Source: Nemophila menziesii
Lineage: Eukaryota > Streptophyta > Magnoliopsida > Boraginales > Hydrophyllaceae
DNA length: 64,000 nucleotides
Direction: 5' to 3'
Assembly (NCBI GenBank): GCA_029959085.1
Contig: JARWIR010000090.1
Coordinates: 1,240,001-1,304,000 of the forward strand
Shown: piece after piece, positions 55,985 to 64,000 of the stretch
How the letters are laid out: every line of letters starts with the position of its first letter
Position numbering within the stretch: the stretch's first letter is position 1
Program-made: the position numbers and the translations under genes
Notes under the pieces: generated by a model
Told to the model about the DNA's origin: nothing
Databases searched by the model: none
What the model saw: the letters and a program-made list of their open reading frames with translations, nothing else

Positions 55985-56570
55985 GAGCAAAGAAAAAATC
56001 CACGGACTACCCTCCGGTACACCGCGCCATAGTCCGCGAGGTCAAAACCCGTACCACGGGGTGAGTACCACGGGTATTTTGACGGAGTAGCTACAGATAC
56101 CGCGGGGTACCCTCCGGTGCACCGGACCCTAATCCGCGAGCCAAAAACCCGTACCACGGGGTCCTACCACGGGTTTAGGTCAGTGAGCAAAAATTTTGGA
56201 GCATCAGATGTGGCGGTGTACCGGACCCTTTGCGCGGTATACCGCCCACACTCGCTGTGTCGAAAAAGAAAAAAAAAAAAAAAACAATTTGACACAATCT
56301 GAGAAAACTTCGGCAAGTGATATCTTTGCGCTCGGGTATCGGAATCAGGTGATTTTTGAGCCTAAAGTGCATAACTTTTCGAGATCTAGTTGATGGGGAG
56401 GTTTTTGCCACGTGCGGTACACCGGACCTCAGCCGCGGTGCACCGCAAGGTCAAAACCCGTACCACGGGTTGCCACCGCGGGTTTGATCCAGAAACGAAA
56501 AATTTCGAAGACAGAACTCCGGTATACCGGGCCCCACGGCCGGTATACCGCCCGGAACTGCTGGAGAGAG
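55985..56570 (+). repeat. GC-rich palindromic minisatellite inside the Athila-like element
   Basis: Words such as CCGGTACACCG, CCGGTGCACCGG, CCGTACCACGGG, CCACCGCGGG, GCGGTATACCG and CCGGTATACCG recur in loosely ordered blocks at about 55990-56090, 56095-56180, 56205-56250, 56405-56490 and 56515-56560. Many are self-complementary. The GC content is far above that of the rest of the element. Open frames crossing this stretch are by-products of the repeats. Confidence 0.8.
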
Positions 56571-59103
56571 AGAGAAAAAACGCGTTTTTTAGGTTATAAG
56601 GGTGAGGAGGTTGCTCTATTACGAATTTTTTAATCCTTAAGCTTCTCCTTCTTCCCCAAAACTCTCCCAACTCCATTAGAGCTCATAAAAACCTTCACCA
56701 ATCATCAAAACACTAGCCAATTACCATGAAAACACATCCAATTCATTCTCCACATCATTACAAGGAAGATTCAACCACCTATATCATCCCAAAACACCTT
56801 GAATCCAAGATCAAAAGCTTAAAATTTCAGAAATTCATCCTACAGTTGCTTAGATCCAAGCCAATCCATGAAGAATCCATCTTACCCACATAGAGAATCA
56901 TCATCCAATCACCTTTCCTAACCCAAATTAAGCTTGTACAACCAATAATCAAGAGTTTCAAATTTCAAGAGTGGTTAAAGCTTTGAGTTGGGGGTCAATT
57001 GAGATGATTACGAGAACATGAACATTATCTACTGTATGGGAGATGAATAAATCAAGGTATTGGATTTAATTGAGAAGAAATCAAGTAAGAAAAGTCCTAG
57101 TTCCAATTCAAAGGGTAAAACAAGTCAAGAGAAGAGAGGTTAGCATGATGTGTTGATTCAATGAGCAAAAAGGTTCTATCTTTAGTGAAGAAGACAACAC
57201 AACCTCTCTAGATCAAAGACCTTATTCCCGAAGAAAAAGAGAAAGCTTCAATGGCCATGATAGCTTCTCCAAGGAAACAATTAAAGGAACTACCTTTTTC
57301 TTATAAGAAAGTATTTAAAGAAGACGTTTAAGGAGAATACAAGAAGATTCATGGAGATTTGGAATGCTTGGGTTGTTTGTGAATTGTATTTTGTGAGGAG
57401 AAGAAGAAGATGTGGCACAGTTGATCTATGAGGAGGTGATACGAATTTTCGATCTCTCCCATGACGTTATTTAATGCAATATCCTATTATGATCACGTGT
57501 CTTGAACTAAAAGCGAATAAGAAGTTGGGTGAAGAAGATACATTAGAATTTAATCTGAGTATCAACAAGGCGAGGTAATAGCCTCAAAGAGTATGTTTTC
57601 TTTCTTCCCTACCATTTCTTTATGTGCAATATGTATGCTAATTTTAAATTTTATTTTTCTTGAGTCTTTTTCGAGTCGTGGGGACACGGCTCATTTTTGA
57701 GTTGGGGGTGGGGATTCGTTGTCCTCATCTTCCTTTTTGTTTTTTCATAAAATTTAAAAATTTTTGGGTTGAATTAGGCATAGAATATGTTGAATGTACC
57801 TATTGAGCATGATTTTATTAAGTTAATGATAGTAAGTAGTATGTTTTTGAAAGATGTTGCAAAATTGTCTAGATGCATGTATGAAAACAGGAAATAAAAG
57901 ATAGAAAAGTTAATGAGCAATGCTAAGAAGTATGTTGAAACTTAGGAATAGTTATTTGGTGTGTAGAACTTGAGGTTTAAAATTAGTTGAAAACCCACTT
58001 ATCTATGAACTATTAGTGAAAAAGTAACGAAACCCGGTAGTTAGAAAAATGAATAAGGCAGTTCTTTCATGATAAAACACTTGAAGCCTTTTATACTTTC
58101 TCACCCTTTTGTTTGATTATTATTTATCCGTCTTAGCCCCTCTGAGCCTTTCTAAAGCCTTTTCTTGAAACACATTATAATCCTTACCTTAGTTTTTAGG
58201 ACTTATCTATATGACCCGCACTCGAATCGCAAAACCTGAGACAACTCGTTTTAGAGCTTGAGTTTGGGGTGGTGGGTTTCATCATTAGGGAACATTGGGT
58301 TTGGAAATTATCTTTGTGATTTTATTGATGATGAAATTGTTATTATTGTAACCCTTTGCCGGGGTAATAGTGAATGGAAAAGAAGCTACGAGCTAAATTT
58401 GCCAACAAGGGCATTAAAAAGAAAGAATATATATATGAAAAGAATATAGTGTGATATCTCAACATAAAAAGAGATTCAGAACTATACAAAAAAAAAAAAA
58501 AAAAAATTGTTATGAAAAGAATATATATTCGGACCGGCAAAGTGGATTTTAAATCATCAAAGGTTTTATTTGGATTAATTGGGGATGCAAATCAAAAACT
58601 TCAATAAATTGGGTTGAGTGAGAACATCTTCGAGTGAAAACTCAAGCTCTAGGGCGATTCGTTGATGGCTAGTGAGGAGAGAGCCCAAAAGCTCACTTTT
58701 CATTATCCAAATATACCACACCCGTCCTTAAGCCACATTATAACCAAAGACCTTAGGATTTCTAACTACTAGATGGAGAAACAATTGAGGTAGTAGGTAG
58801 TAGGTAAGTGGACCATTGGATGCTGTATTTGGGACCTATGAACAACCTATAGCCATTAACCTGAACTAAGTTATCATCCTCTCCTTCTGGCATTGCGAAA
58901 TTAATCTTAACTTGAGTTTATGGATTGTTGATTACATGTATATTAAGCATATTTGTGCATTATTTCTTGAGCATTACTACATGAGACTTTTTAGATATTT
59001 TGCTCTAGGATCATTCATTGTGTTCTGTTCTTATTCTTCTCCTACTTCTTCTTCTTGACTACCCTACTGTTCTTTACTTTTATTGTATCGGGACGATACA
59101 ACT
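56571..59103 (+). other. Non-coding 3' internal region of the Athila-like element
   Basis: No pol domains on either strand. The word GAGTTGGGGG, the same as in the final purine tract, appears near 56983 and 57699, with a looser copy (TTGAGTTTGGGGTGG) near 58258. An A-run lies near 58489-58505. Confidence 0.75.
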
Positions 59104-59118
59104 TTGAGTTGGGGGTCT
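59104..59118 (+). promoter_or_regulatory. Polypurine tract of the Athila-like element
   Basis: TTGAGTTGGGGGTCT ends directly at the 3' LTR. It is G-rich and, by position, the plus-strand priming site. Confidence 0.75.
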
Positions 59119-60688
59119 TGATGTCTCCTCATTTGTGATAGTAAAATACACTCTTGAGACATCATTTTAGGCTTATTTATTAGTCTATAGGTTGATTTTA
59201 GCTTAATTTAGTGCACTTTCCTATTTTGGGTCTTGATTTGTAGAATTATTATTTTTAGAGCATATTGGGTTTAATTGTTTATTTAGTGTGAAGCTTTAAA
59301 GATAATTATGGAGATTAATTAGAGTTCAAGTCAAAGATTACAACTTATGGAAAGAGATATGCATGGAAATTGGAGATAGAAGGAAACTGAGTTCAATTAG
59401 GAAAAGGAAAAGCTGCCTAAATCTGGGATTCTGCAGAACACGTCTAAAGATTGGTGTTTTTACCTAAGAAATAGGCCGAATTTGGTAATTTCCTTCTAAA
59501 GGGCCTAGATAATTCTGTTGCGATTCTTTTGGTATCTTATAGAGCAAAATCCGACCAATAACGAAGAAGATACACTCAAAACAACGCAGCAGTGTTTTCC
59601 TTACGAATTTGAGTTGGGCCAGGAGTCCATTACTTAAGTTTATCTCCAAGAAACAAATTAGGTCAACCTCTACACTATAAATACAGCCTCTTAACACTCT
59701 TAAATCATCCTTGGCCAGACCCTAAGGCCAAGAGGAAGCTGCAACACAAGAGAAGAAGTCTGGAGGGAGCTGTGCATCAATCATGTCTCCTTCAACCTCT
59801 TATTTTGTAATTCTTTCTTCTTCTTTTCTTTGTATGAACTAATTCTCTTAGCTTAGGTTTTGCATAATGTATAATCTATGAATTCTAGTTCTTCTATCTA
59901 AGTTCTTTGGGAATTATATGTTTTAATCTGATATTAGCTACTTACCCTTATATTTGATTATGTGTTTTGATTTAATGATTGTTTTCCTTGCTAGTGCACG
60001 AGTATAGGATTACCTTAATAGTAGTTAGATGGTCACCTTGTAAGGGTGTTTAACTATTGAACCACCACATAACGTCTAGTGTCGATAGCAGTTCTGACAA
60101 AACATACTTCTAACTAGATAGTCATTAAGGTTTGTTTTAACCACCATATCACCAATTGATTGTAGTGTGCTGGATAGGGCCTTAGTGGCGTTTGATAACC
60201 CTATTTGAGTCCTCGTCTTGGTTGTGCCGTAGCCCCCTTAGTCGCTCTCAAGGTCTAAGGTAGTGGAATTTAGAATCCTGACTAAGTATACCAAGAGCTA
60301 ATATTCTCCCTTATGAATTAGATCTAATAGATAGAATTAGAAGGATTAGTGCATACTAGTAAAACCTAAGTTATATCGTTCATACTATCTTCTTTTCTTT
60401 TCTGTTATTTATTTTCTGTCTTTAGTTTATTAGTTTAGTTTATTTATTAGAAAACCAAATAAATATATATCTTTCTCTTCTTTCTACTTGCGTAGTATCT
60501 TTTGATCTTTAATATCTGCACTTGATAATTTGCATAAGTTCTCTCTAACTTTCGTCAGTCCCTGCGAACGAACTTAACTTATCATTAAAACTTGCATACG
60601 TCCTGTAATACTTGCAGTACAGTGTTAGTTTAGGGTGTGTATTTGCACTTATTTATATCATTATTTTATCACACCTTAGGCCACACCA
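59119..60688 (+). repeat. Athila-like 3' LTR
   Basis: 1570 bp, the same length as the 5' LTR, TGATGTCTCC...GCCACACCA, about 99.6% identical by eye. The minus-strand open frame inside (59464-59697) appears in both LTRs and has no recognisable content. Confidence 0.96.
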
Positions 60689-60693
60689 ATCGT

Positions 60694-62604
60694 GCTGCTT
60701 TTGATGAAGCATGTAAGGTGTAATAAGTTTTTTTTAAATTGTTGCTTTTCTTGGATTGTAATAATGAATATTTAAGCATATTTAGTAGCTCTTTAGGCGA
60801 GGTTCTCTCAATTTTTTGTCATTTGAATTGGATTAACTAACATATATATTGAAAAGCTACACATTACAATTAAGTGAAGGGATACAGAAAAATAAATAAA
60901 TTAGTAAAATAGACATTAGCCCCTTCCACCCCCTCCAACCCAACTTAAATATTGTCTCTTGTTGGTATATTTTATAAATTCATTGGATACTTCTGCTGTG
61001 TATTTATAAATATTAGCAAGGGATATTCAAAGAACATGAATTATGTTTTTATGGTAGGTTTAAAAGATGAGGTGAAATAATTAATGAGAATGTTAAATTA
61101 AGTAAACATGTAGTTTTATATAAAGTGTGCTAGTAAATGACGGAATTGTTTGATGATTAGTGGAAGGGTGAAAAGATTTGTTGCATAGAGTGAATAACTG
61201 AAGAAGAATGAATTAGTATATCGTATCATCATCAATATGACATTTCATATATTTGTATTGTCTCTTGTAAAAATTTGGGAACAGAACAGGATTGCGGTTA
61301 TCAGATTTGAAGACGGTGATAAAGGCCATTGAGAAAATATTTATAAGGTGTGGTGCAAATTCAGCTTTAGAAGGAGGTAAGCATTTGTGCTATTGGTCTA
61401 TAGCTATCCTACCTCTGAGTTTATTCAAAGTAAAAAAATCATGTTCAAATGAGTTTAGATATGATCGGTTTGACAATCACTTGATTTATACGTTTATTAT
61501 ATTGTAAATGTTAACGTAATATATTTACTTGAATAAAAATCATTTGATATTGAATGAGAAACTAAATCAGACATTGTGGAGAAATTAATAAAAAAATAAA
61601 ATATCATGGAATCCCAGTTCCGTAGTTGAGCCTATTTAATTAAAACGTATGATTTATATGTAAAGTCACATTTCCAAAATTATAAAGTCATAACGTTCCC
61701 GAACTGATATCTAACTAGTTAATCATTTTCTACAAATAGTTATCTAACTTAAACAATATAAGTAGAGTTAATTGCTTAAAAAGTTTAAAATTATGTTTTC
61801 TCCGTCTTACCAAGTCTATGTTTTTTCCCACACAAAAAGTCCCGTTATCAATGAGTTATCTTTGTTTTTTAATGAGTTACGATTTTGTCCAATGGGTTAC
61901 GTATTTTTCTAACAGGGTGTGTGTACTTTTTTAGCTGTTTGCGTGAGTTTTTTAATGGTTACGAGTATGTAATTGGTATAAACCCTATTAAGCAACAATT
62001 TTTTGTATGAACCCTTTGGATCATCACCCTTAAAAGTACTAAGCATTAAAATTATTAGAGAGAGAAGCAAGAAGCAGCATATATTAAATTCGTTAAAATT
62101 CTGAACAATTCGTGAGTTCTTGTTTTCTGAATTGTTTTGTCGTTGTAACTTGGAGGTTGAAACCAATAAACTTAAGATACCAATGCGTGACCTAAATATC
62201 TCAAAGACATCATATCCAATCTGAGACTTGGCAAGTACAAATCTGGTTTGTAGATTTAATTATGTTCTTTATTCTCTACAGTTGTTTTGTCGATTATATT
62301 TGAATTTTTTTTTCTAGTTTATATAACAATAATACAACAAAAAATACCATCTAAATCTAGATGGATAATCAAGCCACATTTATTTAGAGTTTGCAAGAAA
62401 ACGGAACCTGGTCAACATAGTATATTTAACATATCTAGAGATTATTGAATAAGATCACATAAATTCTAGCTAAAAGATTATAACCAAATATAAACAAATA
62501 TCTTCACATATAATTGCGAAAATCAAGTTCCTTTTTTGTTAGGGAAATATAGGTTAGCAACAATTGTATATGAGTAGGATAACTTTATATACTATTGTTT
62601 TGTA
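60694..62604. other. Intergenic DNA downstream of the S11 locus
   Basis: The first bases are the original 3' flank of the S11 pseudogene, displaced by the insertion. A forward frame at 61292-61507 (71 codons) begins with RLSDLKTVIKAIEKIF and a possible GTAAGC donor near 61376; I do not recognise it. 61800-62160 has recurring GAGTTA and GGGTTAC words. Otherwise AT-rich with no feature I can support. Confidence 0.5.
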
Positions 62605-64000
62605 TTTTTTTTGTTCAAAGCATTTCATTAAATGAGAACATAATACATATACAATTGCAACCTACGTACTATGTATAATTGGATCTAACCAATTCCTATC
62701 CTAGAGATATCGGCTATCATGTTCTAAAAAGTATTTTTGTCGCTTGTGCCAACATCACCTAATGTTCTTGGCTACATTGTCAGCCAATTTGTTCACAAAC
62801 CGTAGAATGTGGAGGAAGGTTAAGAAAGGATCCCCTTCGACTAAATCCTTAATCATGTGAACAACCTAACGGGCTTGCCTGAAAACTTTTGACGATCCAT
62901 TGATACCTAAATAACTTTGAGGTTGTCAGAGTAAATAGCTTTACTTAGTCGAATTAAGTCAAATGCCTCATTGGTAGGTTTCAAAACAACCATTGCTTCC
63001 TTCTTCTAGGGCTATCCTTACCTTTAATTCTCATTTGAATATGTTCCCCTGTTGTATTATTCTATTTGATGACCACAACACCTGTTAATTGAATATTTGT
63101 GATAAATGACGCATCACAGGAAAAAAACATTGTCTTCATTTGTGGTAAACACTTGTTGGATTTCTTTATATGATGGTACATGACTTGACTCATGTATGTA
63201 ATTGTCCCAATATGTACCAAAAAAAAATTGTCATCTGATGCTCAACCCTTATTTTGATCTAATTGACACCAAACTTTTTTCCTTCATAGTGTTTGGCTAT
63301 CTTTACTTTCTATATATTTCACATGGTATATAAAATATAAGAGACTGTAATTTTTTTCTCCCATATAGTTTATTTGTAGGCTTGTATAACTTTAAGCATC
63401 CCTTCTGGTAATTTAACTTAATTTTTTGTTTGATTTGTTAATTCTTTTTCATCAATTCTTTTGTTTTCTTCTTGTGACCAATCAATTCTTTATTTGTAAT
63501 CTCATAACACATGAAGCAATTTGTCGTTGATGAACACTTTTGGTGCATCAGATGTTTTGTCGTTGGCAATGCATTATTACATCCTTCCACGTAAAACATC
63601 GTATCTCCTTTGAGATACTGGTGTTCCCTATTGCGTTCCAAATCCTGGGGTCTTTGTTATCTTCCATTACCAATTATTGTGGAATACTATATAACATATC
63701 ATCAATCTGCGTATGATATGCAGACGTTGTTGTATATATTCCATCTTTCATATTTCGTCATATAAACTTGTCTTCCTTGTCTGGTTGCACAACTTTGATA
63801 TTATTTATTCTCACTCTTACTGATTATGAAAATATTTTGTCTAAAATTTCTTGATTCCATCCATCACCTTTCTTGATTTCATACCAAATGACATGGCTAT
63901 TTTGTCATAGATGGAAGCTTGATCGTGCATATTTCTGAGCCGCGTGTTGAAAATGTAAACAATGGTAAGCTTGATTGTGTCTTTACTCTTTACAATTCAT
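62605..64000 (-). pseudogene. LINE 3' part: connection, zf-RVT and RNase H remnants
   Basis: Minus strand, entering from the right edge. 63890-63690 gives DGWNQEILDKIF and DKEDKFI..MKDGIYT, the end of a plant LINE ORF2. 63640-63480 gives the zinc-binding region CNNALPTTKHLMHQK...CFMCYEIT. 63000-62740 gives RNase H (RVT_3) pieces FDLIRLSKAIYSDNLKVI and VNKLADNVAKN in shifted frames. A short A-tail (plus-strand poly-T at 62605-62612) marks the 3' end. Stops and frameshifts are frequent. Unlike the LINE at 28555, it keeps the RNase H region. Confidence 0.8.

Larger units (their letters stand above)
52888..60688 (+). mobile_element. Young Athila-like (Ty3-gypsy) LTR element carrying only gag
   Basis: 7801 bp with two 1570-bp LTRs, perfect ATCGT duplication, an Asp-tRNA primer site and a G-rich purine tract. 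The only long frame is a 375-codon gag-type protein. No protease, RT, RNase H or integrase motif is found in any frame, so it depends on another element for movement (TR-GAG/LARD type). The 3.3 kb between gag and the 3' LTR is non-coding. I count six LTR differences, so the insertion is very recent. Confidence 0.95.

Noticed and set aside
55960..56676. Several overlapping Arg/Thr-rich open frames on both strands
   Set aside because: By-products of the GC-rich palindromic minisatellite; no consistent frame across its blocks.

Overview
The window is nuclear DNA of a flowering plant, most likely a eudicot; I cannot name the species. It has spliced GT-AG genes, Ty1-copia and Athila-type Ty3-gypsy elements primed by plant initiator-Met and Asp tRNAs, plant LINEs, hAT and MULE transposons, tRNA-derived SINEs, and a non-RD LRR-receptor-kinase domain. 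It is AT-rich, gene-poor and dominated by transposons. Nearly every host gene I can recognise is broken.

Layout. 1-1096: 3' exons of a degenerate TSR1 (pre-rRNA processing) gene. 2750-3060: leucine-rich-repeat remnant. 3485-5130 and 7091-8320: two copies of a segment holding exons of a type-A DnaJ (HSP40) pseudogene and a SINE. Between them are a fragment of duplicated repeat A and the 5' end of a copia element. 9953-15689: a TM9SF (nonaspanin) pseudogene on the minus strand, split by a young, nearly complete copia element (10700-15549). 16168-17830: a MULE-like element with a 9-bp target duplication and a strongly strand-asymmetric GC-rich core. 18440-21953: a decayed minus-strand copia element, itself hit by two small elements. 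21965-28540: a third copy of the duplicated host segment, carrying SINEs and a 2.06-kb non-autonomous hAT element. 28555-33770: a decayed minus-strand L1-type LINE. 35610-39400: a fourth copy of the duplicated segment. 41089-44135: hAT transposase pseudogene and a hAT right end. 44250-44860: 75-bp minisatellite. 45155-46410: truncated LRR receptor kinase whose kinase domain is intact. 46707-48440: a four-exon gene on the minus strand with no visible lesion (gypsy-type transposon domain plus coiled coil, 458 aa). 48861-49092: foldback MITE. 49750-51240: fifth copy of the duplicated segment. 51718-52834: mitochondrial ribosomal protein S11 pseudogene. 52888-60688: a young, gag-only Athila-like LTR element flanked by a perfect 5-bp duplication. 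62605-64000: 3' part of another LINE.

How it fits together. The host backbone was built by repeated segmental duplication (copies A to E). Each copy then took different transposon insertions, so sister copies give 'empty sites' that confirm insertion ends and target duplications. The two youngest insertions, judged by LTR identity, are the Athila-like element (6 differences seen in 1570 bp) and the copia element (2 substitutions and 2 one-base indels in about 383 bp). I found no CRISPR array, functional tRNA or rRNA gene, or bacterial-type operon.
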